Below are positions 46,526-55,503 of a stretch of 64,000 bases of DNA, piece after piece. The first letter of the stretch is position 1. Every line of letters starts with the position of its first letter. The stretch is from positions 62,001 through 126,000 of the forward strand of contig CAMZKL010000040.1 of assembly GCA_947311255.1 (NCBI GenBank). The letters run 5' to 3'. The translations under genes and the position numbers were made by a program. The stretch comes from an uncultured Chlorobiota bacterium. GTDB lineage: Bacteria; Bacteroidota; Bacteroidia; Bacteroidales; JAADGE01. The notes below the pieces were generated by a model. That model ran no database searches. It had not been told where the DNA came from and worked only from the letters and a program-made list of their open reading frames with translations.

Positions 46526-48085
46526 TTATTTAGCATAGTTAACTGCTCTAACTTCTCTAATTACTGTAATTTTAACTTGTCCTGGATATGTCATTTCTTC
46601 TTCAATTTTTTTTGCAATATTGAATGAAATTTTCTCAATGTCTTTATCGGATACTTTATCACTACCAACAATTACTCTTAATTCTCTTCCTGCTTGTATT
46701 GCATATGTTTTAACAACACCTTCTTCTTCTGCGGCTAGGGTTTCAAGTTTTTTAATTCTTTTAATATAAGATTCTGCTACTTCGCGTCTTGCTCCGGGTC
46801 TTGCCCCTGAAATTGCATCACATACCTGAACTAGTGGAGATATTAAACTTGACATTTCAACTTCATCATGATGAGAGCCAATTGCATTACAAACTTCTTT
46901 AGATTCTTTATATCTTTCTGCTAGTTTCATTCCGTATATTGCATGAGGTATTTCAATTTCTTCATCTGGCACTTTTCCAATATCATGAAGTAATCCTGCT
47001 CTTTTTGCAAGTTTAACATTAAGTCCCAATTCAGATGCCATAACTGCACATAATTTTGCAGTTTCTTTGGAGTGTTGGAGTAAGTTTTGACCATATGATG
47101 AACGATATTTCATTTTACCTACTAAACGTAAAATTTCTCTATGCATACCATGTAATCCTAAATCAATAGCAGTTTTTTTGCCTGTTTCCATAATCTCTTC
47201 TTCAAGTTGTTTTTTTGTTTTGCTAACAACTTCTTCTATTCTTGCAGGATGTATTCTGCCATCTGTAACTAACTGGTGTAGAGCTAATCTTGCTATTTCG
47301 CGTCTTATTGGATCAAAACTTGACAAAACAATTGATTCAGGAGTATCATCAACAATAATTTCAATTCCTGTTGCAGCTTCTAAGGCTCTTATATTTCTTC
47401 CTTCTCTTCCAATAATTCTTCCTTTTATATCATCACTTTCAATATGGAAAACTGTTACTGCATTTTCTATTGCACTTTCAGTACCAATTCTTTGTATTGT
47501 TTTGATAACTATTTTTTTAGCTTCTTTATTTGCGGTTATTTTAGCTTCTTCAATAATATCATTAATATGAGCCATTGCTTCTGTTTTTGCTTCGGCTTTC
47601 ATGGATGCTATTAGTTCAGTTTTTGCATCTGCAGAAGAAATACCTGCAATATTTTCTAATTTTTCTAGGTGTTGTCTTCTTACTTTTTCTAATTCTTCTG
47701 TCTTATGTTCAACAACTGCTAATTGTTTTTTTAAATTTTCGCGAATTAAATTACTTTCATGTTTAGTTTTTTCAAATTCGCTAAATTTATTTTTCAAATC
47801 TTCTTTTCGTTGGTTTAACGTGTTTTCTTTCTGTTTTAATCTATTTTCTTCTACTTGAATTTTTGAATTTTTTTCATTAATAGATTTTTCGTGTTTTTCT
47901 TTTAGTTGCAAAAACTTTTCTTTTGCTTGTAAAATCTTTTCTTTTTTGGTTACTTCTGCTTCTGCTTCTGCTTCTTTTATTATTTTATCGGCTTTTTTGT
48001 GCATTGCTTTTATTTTAACTAAATAACCGAAAGCAAAACCGATTATTAAAGTTAAAACGCTTATTATTACTACCATTATGTCCAT
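46526..48085 (-). CDS. rny: Ribonuclease Y
   Basis: RNase Y is the membrane-anchored endoribonuclease that starts mRNA decay. The 519 residues match the family: an N-terminal membrane helix (about 5-22, [17 protein letters not shown]), a long coiled coil (about 25-165), a KH domain with [19 protein letters not shown] (near 215), [17 protein letters not shown], and the HD domain with [12 protein letters not shown] and [10 protein letters not shown]. The end, [19 protein letters not shown], is typical. Its gene follows the 6S-like RNA and zapA on the same strand, the usual Bacteroidota order. Confidence 0.95.
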   Translation of the reverse strand: MDIMVVIISVLTLIIGFAFGYLVKIKAMHKKADKIIKEAEAEAEVTKKEKILQAKEKFLQLKEKHEKSINEKNSKIQVEENRLKQKENTLNQRKEDLKNKFSEFEKTKHESNLIRENLKKQLAVVEHKTEELEKVRRQHLEKLENIAGISSADAKTELIASMKAEAKTEAMAHINDIIEEAKITANKEAKKIVIKTIQRIGTESAIENAVTVFHIESDDIKGRIIGREGRNIRALEAATGIEIIVDDTPESIVLSSFDPIRREIARLALHQLVTDGRIHPARIEEVVSKTKKQLEEEIMETGKKTAIDLGLHGMHREILRLVGKMKYRSSYGQNLLQHSKETAKLCAVMASELGLNVKLAKRAGLLHDIGKVPDEEIEIPHAIYGMKLAERYKESKEVCNAIGSHHDEVEMSSLISPLVQVCDAISGARPGARREVAESYIKRIKKLETLAAEEEGVVKTYAIQAGRELRVIVGSDKVSDKDIEKISFNIAKKIEEEMTYPGQVKITVIREVRAVNYAK

Positions 48086-48110
48086 ACTTGTTGTTTAGTT
48101 TATATAATTA

Positions 48111-48312
48111 AAAAAACCCGCAATTTCTCATGTATTTAAAAAGAAGCTCCATATAAAGCATTCCTGAAGTTGCCTTTTATTTCAAACTTCCACTGCTTGC
48201 AAACAAGTTTTTGACGAATCAAAATTGCGGCCTGTTTTCCATAAAAATGAGCATTACTCCAAATTTGTTAGTGTTGAGCTTAACAAATAGTATTGAGAAA
48301 TATGCGGGTTAT
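48111..48312 (-). ncRNA. ssrS: 6S-like RNA between zapA and rny
   Basis: The zapA-rny gap contains about 200 bases that can fold into one long rod. The ends pair as AACCCGCA with TGCGGGTT (48303-48310 against 48115-48122), then TTTCTCA with TGAGAAA, giving a closing stem of about 15 pairs, and the 3' side is followed by a T tract (GCGGGTTTTTTT, minus strand). A shorter pairing near AAATTTGTTAGTGTTGAGC / GCTTAACAAATAG lies on the 5' side. A terminal stem, a central open region and a position next to zapA are what is seen for bacterial 6S RNAs, which bind housekeeping RNA polymerase. The call rests on structure and position, not on a covariance search. Confidence 0.6.
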
Positions 48313-48367
48313 GTATTTTTATTCTTATCAAAATTACGAATTATTTTACAAAAATACGAATCTATAA

Positions 48368-48664
48368 TTATTTATTTTTGATAATGTATTCGTTTAATTC
48401 AATGTTTATTTGATTTATTTCTTCGTTAATTGATGTTGTTTGATTTTCTTTTTCTTCTTTATCTAAGAACTTTTTTGTGTATTGCAGTGCTGTCATAGCC
48501 AACAAATCTACCATATCTCTATCGGCATATCTTGTTTTATATTGTATAAGTTTATCATTTATAATTTTTGCTGCTTTTCTTATAAGTTCTTCCTCGTCTT
48601 TGTTTATACGCATAGGATAATATTCGTCACCAATATTAAGTCTTATTGAAAGTTTATCATCCAT
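48368..48664 (-). CDS. zapA: Cell division protein ZapA
   Basis: ZapA binds and bundles FtsZ at the division ring. The 98-residue protein has the typical N-terminal domain with KLSIRLNIGDEYYPMRI and EEELIRKAAKIINDKL, followed by a helix with ADRDMVDLLAMTALQYTKKF and a polar coiled-coil tail. Length and blocks are normal. Two bases separate it from the coiled-coil gene upstream, so both are co-transcribed, with the 6S-like RNA and rny downstream. Confidence 0.88.
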   Translation of the reverse strand: MDDKLSIRLNIGDEYYPMRINKDEEELIRKAAKIINDKLIQYKTRYADRDMVDLLAMTALQYTKKFLDKEEKENQTTSINEEINQINIELNEYIIKNK

Positions 48665-48666
48665 TT

Positions 48667-48957
48667 TTATTCGTTTAATAATCCTATGCTTTTATCAATT
48701 TCCCGCACAATTTTATTTATTTTATTTTTTACTTCTTGTTTATCTTCTTCTGTCAAACTAATTATTTTTGCAATTTTTAATGTTTGTGTTTTGTTTTTAA
48801 GATTATTAATTAATTCTTTTTTTTCGTTTAATTCTGAAATTAATTTTTCAATATTTATATTTAATTCTGAATTTTTTTGTTTTTCATTTTCATACATTGA
48901 TAAAATTTGCTTAATATAGTCTTTAAGTTTATTTATTTCTGCAAATTTATCTTCCAT
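48667..48957 (-). CDS. Coiled-coil protein partner of ZapA
   Basis: I place the start at 48957 (MEDKFAEINKLKDYIKQIL), giving 96 residues; six more codons upstream are open but the shorter start fits the conserved form. Nearly the whole chain is a predicted coiled coil with heptad patterns from about 5 to 65 (SMYENEKQKNSELNINIEKL), and the C-terminus has INKIVREIDKSIGLLNE. Such a gene stands directly before zapA in many Bacteroidota, so a role in the division ring next to ZapA is inferred. No catalytic residues. Confidence 0.75.
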   Translation of the reverse strand: MEDKFAEINKLKDYIKQILSMYENEKQKNSELNINIEKLISELNEKKELINNLKNKTQTLKIAKIISLTEEDKQEVKNKINKIVREIDKSIGLLNE

Positions 48958-48976
48958 TTTATATGTTTTCTGCATA

Positions 48977-48984
48977 CAAAAGTA
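48977..48984 (-). promoter_or_regulatory. Candidate -7 box for the zapA/6S/rny unit
   Basis: On the minus strand TACTTTTG fits TAnnTTTG and lies 20 bases before the coiled-coil gene start. Only a weak T-rich -33 element is seen. Confidence 0.35.
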
Positions 48985-49135
48985 CTATAGTAATTTTAAT
49001 AATAAAAATTTATAGTTTTAAAGTTTATTTTTTTAGTTTTTTTAGCTTACAGGAAAAATGTATAATTATTAAGACTGTGTAAAATAAAGTTATTGATATA
49101 TGGTATAATTAATTTTAAGCAAAATATCATTTTTT

Positions 49136-49725
49136 TTAATAATACATACAAATACCAATAGTAATCCCGAGTTTTTGTTTATTTATAGAGTTATAATCCA
49201 ACATAGAAGTTCTTACACTATATTTAAATCGTATTTTTTCTTGTTTATTTTTCAACATATATTTTCCATGAATAATATCAAACAAATAAGTACCTGCTAT
49301 AATAATTATGGAAGCACCAGTTATGTACGAATGTGTTTTTTCTCCATCAGTATTGGGGGTTTCTTTTTTAAAAAATAAAAAAAAGGAGGAAGTATCGGAA
49401 CTTGTTTTTTTATAGTGAAAATATTCATAAGTTAATGCCGCATATGCAGCACTTCTTATTCCGAGTAAACTATATCCTATTTTTTTTCTTGTGCTTTAAA
49501 ATGGATATATCCGGGAACAATTGATGCGTACATCATATCTTGCATCCTGAATGTTTGAGATAAAAGATAATATTCTTCATATGTCATGCTTTCAGGAATT
49601 TCGGGGAAAGAGTAATTTTCGTTTTTATGTTTTTGATAAAAATCAATATCTTGTCCGTGAACAATGTTAGCGTATTGAAATATTATTATTCCTATAATTA
49701 TTAATATTTTAATATATTTTTTCAT
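49136..49725 (-). pseudogene. Hypothetical secreted/membrane protein gene with a frameshift in an A8 tract
   Basis: The first part reads 82 residues: a signal-like N-terminus (IIGIIIFQYANIVHGQ) and then FPEIPESMTYEEYYLLSQTF, RMQDMMYASIVPGY, HFKAQEKK and stop at 49477-49479. The stop lies right after a run of eight A. One extra base there would continue as IGYSLLGIRSAAYAALTYEY for another ~115 residues, with a second hydrophobic segment GASIIIIAGTYLFDI, to TAA at 49136. So the intact protein would have about 196 residues. The break may be a real mutation, slippage that restores the frame in the cell, or a sequencing error in the homopolymer. Function unknown; the layout is like small Bacteroidota membrane proteins of the DUF5683 kind. 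Confidence 0.65.
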
Positions 49726-49845
49726 TCTTTTTTCATTTTACGGACAACAAATATAAAAAAAACAGATTTAATTTACTCTTTGAGATAATATTTTTATACG
49801 AGGTACATTTTTAGTCTTTTATGCTGGTAGCTAGTTAATTATCTT

Positions 49846-52701
49846 TTAAAAAGGAATACTAAACATAATAAATTCCGGGACAATTGAACCATCAGGAAGG
49901 TATGAAACTCTTCCTCCAAGTTCTACTGGCTCACCTAATCTTAGTAAATTAACTTGAAAGAATATTTCTAAACCAGCAGAAGAAAAGTCCTCTGTTTTAT
50001 TATTCCCAAGATGATCTATACTTACATAATCGAAAAAGATATTTGCTCTTATTCTTTTAAAATAAACAAAAGGTCCTATATTAATATCCGGATGCCAAAC
50101 CGGTAATGAATAATTAATACTTGCACTTGATAGTTTGTCAAAAGCATAATAAGTATGACCTCTTGGAAAAGATTGTGGACTTGAAAACCAATAATAATTA
50201 TTTACATTAAAATCTTTATCTGAACGTTGCTGCTCGTATCCTGCTTTAAGATTTATAGAGTGATGTTTAAAAAATCCGGGAAGATAAACAGATACAATTG
50301 CCGAAATCTGACTTCCAAAAATATTTATATTTTGAGGTGTATGTTGATAAACTCCATAAAAAAAATATCCAAGCCTAGGGTTGACATCTTGTGTTGCTTG
50401 TTTTCTAAAAGAATACAAACTCCCTGAATATGAGAGAGTTGAAAAGTTACCACTAGCTGACTCAGTTATACTTCTAATATTTTTATTTGTCCGCTGTATA
50501 AATGAATAAGATGTTTTTAATGTAGCTCCTTTTGTATAAATTCCTTTACTAAAATTTAACGGTATTGAAACTCCAAGTTTCGAATACATTTCTTCCCAAT
50601 CATCCGGAACATAAACAAATTTATTATTTGCAACATCATATAGTTTGTAATTCAAATGTCGTTGTGCCCATCCTCCTGTTATTGATAACTCAGGATAAAA
50701 TCTTTTAAAAATTGCAGTTATATTTGAACTTACTGTTCCTTCATTTATGTTATAAGTTGCTCCTGCTTTTCCAAAAACAGTATTCAAAATATTTGCTGAA
50801 AGAATTTCAATTCCAACTTCTGGTTTATATGCTGTAACTTCATCCGGATAATTCAAACTTAATCCCCATGAATGAATGTTTATTGCGTGTTTGTACTTTT
50901 TATACTTTGTTACTTCAAATTCTTTTTGAGGAATTAAATTGGGTGTTAAAACGTTTTTACTTTGCTCTTGTTTTTGAAGTGTTTTTGCAATATAGTTTTT
51001 TGATTTTTTAACAGATGAAATTGGTTTCCATTCTTTTTCTGTTAATTCAATTTCTGCTATATCGTAACCATCAATAGAATAATCAATAAACATCATTTTA
51101 TTATCTTTAACTTTTGGATTGTATGCTCCAAATTTACGAGATGTAATTTTATACTTATCTTTCGTTTTAATATTAATTGCATAAATATTACCTATTCCGC
51201 TCAAATTTGAGTTGAAAATTATATAATTTTTATAAAAAACAGGGCGACCAACATTTTCAAAGGAACGTTTTGTTAGGTCTGATCTTTTATCATTTTCAAC
51301 ATTAATAATTGTTAGAACTGTTCCTGTTTCATTACTTTTAGTAAAAACAACTCTTTGATTATCAACATCCCAAGAAGGAGTTCTAAAAAAATCATTATTT
51401 TTTGCAGGAAAACGTTTTATTTCATTTCCTGTATCACTATTTAAAATAACCAATGCAGATTTCATTTCTGTTGTGTATTCAACTGTTGCAATTTTTTTAC
51501 CATCAGGAGAAAGTGCAGGAGCGAAAAATTTTTGTTTTTTTGTCAATCTTTTTTCTTCTTTTGTTCTATAATCAAAACAAACAATATCAGAATAATCTTT
51601 TAGTTGAAAACGCAAATCAGGATATGTTCTTGCCCACACAACCTTTCCTTTTGCAGTTGAAACAATTCCTGCATCAGTAGCTAAAAGTTTTTCTTCTTTT
51701 CCGTTTTTATCAAGAATATAAAAACTTGTCAAATCACTTTTCATACTACTTTTCTTAACTAAGATATGATTATTTTCAATATAATTTGGCTCTGTATATT
51801 TAGTCCAAGATTTCTTTTTTGTATTATTTAAAATTTTAGCATCAGTAAAAGTATTTTTTTCAGATTGAGTAGTCCAAATAGAATCGTAATAGTGCATTGC
51901 TTCTTTGTAAAGTTTTCTTTCATTAAGTCCAGTATGATGTTTTAGTGCCATTGAAAACGCAAATGGCCAGAAAGAGAATTTAGATGAGCTTTCTAGCGTT
52001 TTATCAAAAATATCTGCACCGTATTTTGTTCTAGCATAGGAAGTTAATATCCAACCTAGTTTGTAATGGTTAGGATAAAATGTTTTATATGAGCCAAGTT
52101 TTGCTTTATCGTAAGATATTCTTTTGTTATTTTGCAATATTGTTCTTATTCCCATATTAAATTGAGGGATTCTACCTCTTCCGCTTTCTGTTAATGCTGT
52201 TTCCATTGCAACAGCATCTCCTTCAAAAAACCAATATGGATACGAATATTGCCCTATTAATGTTCCTGTTTGCCCAAGAAGAATACTTAAAAATTTAGTA
52301 AAATATTTATTACTTTTAGAATATTGAACTGCGTGCCTAAACTCGTGTGAACCAAGAGTATAAAACCAATCCTCAGTTCCTAAATCAGCTGCATATTGAG
52401 ATGGTGTTATAAACCATGCAGAACGATATGGTCGTAATCCTACAAAACCATTAGAAATTGTTGATTGATTATATAACAAAATCGGAAGTTTTTTTGGTTT
52501 TCCTTTTAAAGTTTTTGTTTCAAATTCATACAAATAATCAATAAGGTTTGCAGATTTTGTTGCTTGTTTTTCCAGTCCTTTTTCAAAAACTATTTTAGTA
52601 TGTTTTGAATTTATTTCCATCCATTTTATATTGCAAGGGTTTTGTTGAGCATATATAAAAAATGGTAAAAACATTGCTAAGAATAATAATTTTGTTTTCA
52701 T
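49846..52701 (-). CDS. Secreted zinc metallopeptidase-like protein with TolB-type propeller and outer-membrane barrel
   Basis: The 951-residue protein has a signal peptide ending FIYAQ and three regions. The N-terminal part (about 25-290) is peptidase MA-like with a full HExxH motif (H119-EFR-H123, in LGSHEFRHAVQYS) and a downstream glutamate, E160 in WFFEGDAVAME, fitting a gluzincin. The middle (about 300-590) is a TolB/WD40-like propeller with FAPALSPDGKKIATVEY and TPSWDVDNQRVVFTKS. The end is a beta barrel with a C-terminal phenylalanine (FIMFSIPF). The order suggests an outer-membrane protein with a peptidase domain in the periplasm or outside. Active protease function is inferred only from the motif. 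A GNAT and aroC follow upstream on the same strand. Confidence 0.75.
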   Translation of the reverse strand: MKTKLLFLAMFLPFFIYAQQNPCNIKWMEINSKHTKIVFEKGLEKQATKSANLIDYLYEFETKTLKGKPKKLPILLYNQSTISNGFVGLRPYRSAWFITPSQYAADLGTEDWFYTLGSHEFRHAVQYSKSNKYFTKFLSILLGQTGTLIGQYSYPYWFFEGDAVAMETALTESGRGRIPQFNMGIRTILQNNKRISYDKAKLGSYKTFYPNHYKLGWILTSYARTKYGADIFDKTLESSSKFSFWPFAFSMALKHHTGLNERKLYKEAMHYYDSIWTTQSEKNTFTDAKILNNTKKKSWTKYTEPNYIENNHILVKKSSMKSDLTSFYILDKNGKEEKLLATDAGIVSTAKGKVVWARTYPDLRFQLKDYSDIVCFDYRTKEEKRLTKKQKFFAPALSPDGKKIATVEYTTEMKSALVILNSDTGNEIKRFPAKNNDFFRTPSWDVDNQRVVFTKSNETGTVLTIINVENDKRSDLTKRSFENVGRPVFYKNYIIFNSNLSGIGNIYAINIKTKDKYKITSRKFGAYNPKVKDNKMMFIDYSIDGYDIAEIELTEKEWKPISSVKKSKNYIAKTLQKQEQSKNVLTPNLIPQKEFEVTKYKKYKHAINIHSWGLSLNYPDEVTAYKPEVGIEILSANILNTVFGKAGATYNINEGTVSSNITAIFKRFYPELSITGGWAQRHLNYKLYDVANNKFVYVPDDWEEMYSKLGVSIPLNFSKGIYTKGATLKTSYSFIQRTNKNIRSITESASGNFSTLSYSGSLYSFRKQATQDVNPRLGYFFYGVYQHTPQNINIFGSQISAIVSVYLPGFFKHHSINLKAGYEQQRSDKDFNVNNYYWFSSPQSFPRGHTYYAFDKLSSASINYSLPVWHPDINIGPFVYFKRIRANIFFDYVSIDHLGNNKTEDFSSAGLEIFFQVNLLRLGEPVELGGRVSYLPDGSIVPEFIMFSIPF

Positions 52702-52719
52702 TTTTATGTTTTTTGTAAG

Positions 52720-53169
52720 TTATAATTTCATATCTTCAAATAAAAGATAATGGTTACTTTGCATTCCAATTTTTGAGTAAACTTTTTGTGCAATAAGATT
52801 AGTTTTATCAACATATAATCTAATTCCTGAAAAATCTAAACTTTCAGAAACAATTTTTTTTATTTCAGAATACATCAGTTTAAAAACACCTTTTCCTCTG
52901 TATTCGGGCAATACATATACTGATTGTATCCAAATAATTTTATTATTTCGCCAGTCGCTCCATTCGTAAGTAATTAACAAAGATGCTATTACTTTTCCAT
53001 CATCCTCAACAATATAATATTTGCCTTTCTCAAATTTTTTAAAAACTGCTTTAACACCTTTCAAAACTGTTTCAATATCCAAGTTAAAATTTTCAGTTTC
53101 AAGAGCCATTTTTTTCTGAAATCCAGCAATTATTTTATATTCTGATTTTATTGCTTCTCTAAAAATCAT
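52720..53169 (-). CDS. GNAT-family N-acetyltransferase
   Basis: The 149-residue protein is a single GNAT domain. It shows FREAIKSEYKIIAGFQKKMA at the start, VEDDGKVIASLLITYEWSDW in the middle, and the acetyl-CoA-binding block VYVLPEYRGKGVFKLMYSEI (pattern V-x-P-x-Y-R-G-x-G). The acceptor is not readable. It starts four bases inside the end of aroC (53166-53169), so it is translationally coupled to it, and it is followed after 18 bases by the peptidase/barrel gene. The GNAT-aroC pairing is not explained by pathway. Confidence 0.85.
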   Translation of the reverse strand: MIFREAIKSEYKIIAGFQKKMALETENFNLDIETVLKGVKAVFKKFEKGKYYIVEDDGKVIASLLITYEWSDWRNNKIIWIQSVYVLPEYRGKGVFKLMYSEIKKIVSESLDFSGIRLYVDKTNLIAQKVYSKIGMQSNHYLLFEDMKL

Positions 53170-54146
53170 TTTCTTTTACATTTATTTAATAAAACAAAAT
53201 CTGCGAGAGTACAAGCAGAAAGTGCTTCAACAATTACAGGAATTCTAAGTGCAATACAAGCATCATGCCTACCCTTAATTTCTAATTTTTCAATTTTTTT
53301 TGTCTTAAAATTAAAAGTCTCTTGAGGCAATGAAATACTTGAAGTAGGTTTAACAGCAATTCTAAAAACTATGTTATTACCATTTGTAATTCCTCCATTT
53401 ATACCGGCAGCATAGTTCGTTTGTGTTTCTCCTTTATCGTTTACAATCAAGTCATTATGTTCTTTCCCTTTCATCTTTGCCGCTTCAAATCCACTGCCAA
53501 ATTCAATTGCTTTAATTCCTGGTATAGAAAACATTGCTGAGCTTAAAACAGATTCAACAGAGTTAAAAAATGGTTCTCCTAATCCAATAGGCAAGTTTGA
53601 TATTTGACATTCTATTACTCCTCCAATAGAATTTTTCTCTATAATTGCTTTTTCAACAGCTTTTGAAATATTATTGTTTCCTCCTGCTTCAATTAATTTT
53701 GCGTGGATATTTATCTCTGGAATTATTTTTTTTGCAATCACACCGGCTGCTACAAGTCCAACCGTTATCCTTCCTGAGAAATGACCTCCTCCCCTATCAT
53801 CATTGTATGACTTAAACTTTTTATCAGCAACAAAATCTGAATGCCCGGGTCTTGGATGAGCTCTAAAATTATAATCTTTTGACCTAGTATCTAAATTATT
53901 AAAAATAATAGAAATTGGTGCACCCGTCGTAAATCCATTATATATTCCACTCATAATCAGCGGATTATCATCTTCTTTCCGAGAGGTTGTTCCTTTTGCT
54001 CCGCTTTTGCGTCTTAATAAATCTTTCCTAAAATCTTTATCTATAAATGAGATTCCGGAAGGGCAACCATCAATTAAAACACCGGCAGACTTTCCATGAG
54101 ATTCACCAAAAATTTGGATTTTAAAGATTCTTCCAAAAGAATTCAT
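53166..54146 (-). CDS. aroC: Chorismate synthase
   Basis: AroC makes chorismate, the last shared step of aromatic biosynthesis, using reduced FMN. The 326-residue sequence has the signature blocks FGESHGKSAGVLIDGCPSGI, RRKSGAKGTTSRKEDD, GAPISIIFNN, AHPRPGHSDFVA, YNDDRGGGHFSGRITVGLVAAG and the later EFGSGFEAAKMKG. It is shorter than the commonest length (about 350-360), with reduced insertions toward the end, but the conserved arginines and histidines listed are present. The end, CTLADFVLLNKCKRK, overlaps the next gene by four bases. aroE lies 8 kb further on, so the two are not in one operon. Confidence 0.93.
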   Translation of the reverse strand: MNSFGRIFKIQIFGESHGKSAGVLIDGCPSGISFIDKDFRKDLLRRKSGAKGTTSRKEDDNPLIMSGIYNGFTTGAPISIIFNNLDTRSKDYNFRAHPRPGHSDFVADKKFKSYNDDRGGGHFSGRITVGLVAAGVIAKKIIPEINIHAKLIEAGGNNNISKAVEKAIIEKNSIGGVIECQISNLPIGLGEPFFNSVESVLSSAMFSIPGIKAIEFGSGFEAAKMKGKEHNDLIVNDKGETQTNYAAGINGGITNGNNIVFRIAVKPTSSISLPQETFNFKTKKIEKLEIKGRHDACIALRIPVIVEALSACTLADFVLLNKCKRK

Positions 54147-54472
54147 GTTAAATATTTTATTTATTCTGATGCCAAAGTTAATATAAAAATTATGGTTTTA
54201 CTGACTTTATAGTGAGTAATTATTTGTTATGTATTCTAAAACTGTATAAGAAGTAAATATTGTAAATATTAAATTTATATAAATATTCAATGAAATAGCA
54301 ATTTTACTAACCACATTAATTAACTGTATATGAAACAATTAAAACAATAATCACAAATATCTATTTTCAATATGATATCGTAATTTAGTTGCTTAGTTTG
54401 AAAAAATAAATAATATATTATTTAAAACCTTCAATTTATCTAGTAAATTTATTGTATTAATAAAATTATGAA

Positions 54473-54501
54473 TTGATTTGTCAATTTTTTTTCTACTTTT
54501 G
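54473..54501 (+). promoter_or_regulatory. Bacteroidota-type promoter before the Imm53-like gene
   Basis: TTG (54473-54475) is followed after 18 bases by TACTTTTG (54494-54501), a good fit to the consensus; the ATG is about 44 bases downstream. The -7 box is itself part of a CTACT-TTTG-AGTAG hairpin followed by seven T. The rest of the 54147-54544 gap shows no gene. Confidence 0.5.
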
Positions 54502-54544
54502 AGTAGATTTTTTTAAAAAAATTCAATCTTAAAAAACTTCAAAA

Positions 54545-55327
54545 ATGGAAAATTTTAAATGGTTTGATAAATGGTATTCTAAACATGTGATTGAACATCA
54601 TAAAGAAAAAGCACATTTTAAAATTGAAAATTCCAAAGAAGATCATTCTTGGAAATTGACAGCTGACTTAACAGAAACAGAATACAAGCATATTAAATAC
54701 ATGAACGAAGCTAAAAAAATTTCAGATTATAATTATTATAGAGTAGATGCAAAAGAAAAAAACTTTTATGCAGAAGGAGATTTTACAAAATTAGACTTTT
54801 TAATTGGAAAATTCAGAGTTTATATTGGTGAAATAGACCATGCTTCCTATGGAAATGATTTTTTCTTAAACCCCGATATTCAAAAATATATTTTTGAAGA
54901 TGAAAAAAATTCCAAAATATACTTGCACTACACATCTGAAAAAGATGTTGTTGAAAAGATTTCTAAAAATGGATTTGAATTTTTAGCTTTTGACAAAACT
55001 ACGACTCCTGCTAATAATAACCCTATTGACATAAGCTATAACCATATGATAAGAAAACCTTACGGAAAATTTATTGTGGTTATTTCCATTAGTAAAAAGA
55101 TTTTTAATAAATATTCATCTTTAATTAATAAATCCCAAAAGAAAGATTTAAAAGTAGAAGAAGTACTATCAGAAAAAGCTCCTTATAAAGTTGATTTTGG
55201 AGAAAATGTTTTTACTCTGCACCATAAATTTGTAAAAGGTTTCATAAATTATTCAACAGGTGAAATTTTCAAAAATACTGATTTTGACAGGAATTATGAT
55301 AAAGTTCAATTTGAAGAACAGATATAA
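54545..55327 (+). CDS. Protein with Imm53-like N-terminal part and unknown C-terminal domain
   Basis: The 260 residues have no signal or membrane segment. The first ~95 residues (WFDKWYSKH near the start, SWKLTADLTETEY, then NFYAEGDFTKLDFLIGKF) resemble the Imm53 immunity-protein pattern I recall (WY, W-x-V-x-I-DL-x-T, EG-x-x-x-L). From residue about 120 on comes a second domain with YLHYTSEKDVVEKISKNGFE, which looks like the start of an ADP-ribosyltransferase-type fold, and VVISISKKIFNKY. I do not recognise the full architecture. No toxin gene is adjacent in the window. It stands alone behind its own promoter, before the repeat array at 55.3-55.7 kb. Confidence 0.5.
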   Translation: MENFKWFDKWYSKHVIEHHKEKAHFKIENSKEDHSWKLTADLTETEYKHIKYMNEAKKISDYNYYRVDAKEKNFYAEGDFTKLDFLIGKFRVYIGEIDHASYGNDFFLNPDIQKYIFEDEKNSKIYLHYTSEKDVVEKISKNGFEFLAFDKTTTPANNNPIDISYNHMIRKPYGKFIVVISISKKIFNKYSSLINKSQKKDLKVEEVLSEKAPYKVDFGENVFTLHHKFVKGFINYSTGEIFKNTDFDRNYDKVQFEEQI

Positions 55328-55336
55328 ACACACAAA

Positions 55337-55503
55337 TAATTTACTTAATATCAATTAATTAGAAAACTTTAAACACATGGACACTCATTCTAAATGCTTA
55401 ATAACCAAGCAAATGACTAAAAATAAGTTTTCCCCTTGCATATTTAATAAATACAAATTAACTATTAAGTTTATACTTTTAAACTTTTAACTTTTTTAGA
55501 CAC
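55337..55503 (+). repeat. Partial repeat end and companion module S, copy 2
   Basis: Bases 55337-55376 are the right-hand end of a main repeat (TTACTTAATATCAATTAATT, then AAACAC) leading to an ATG that starts no gene. From 55377 the companion module runs to 55503, ending AACTTTTTTAGACAC. From about 55412 it matches 14108-14204. Together with copy 5 this makes a tandem array like the one at 14083-14375. Confidence 0.6.

Noticed and set aside
47178..47570. 130-codon plus-strand open frame inside rny
   Set aside because: Antisense to the highly conserved KH/HD region of RNase Y, with no recognisable domain.
49175..49378. 67-codon plus-strand open frame
   Set aside because: It is antisense to the second half of the frameshifted gene at 49136-49725, whose minus-strand reading continues the protein sensibly.
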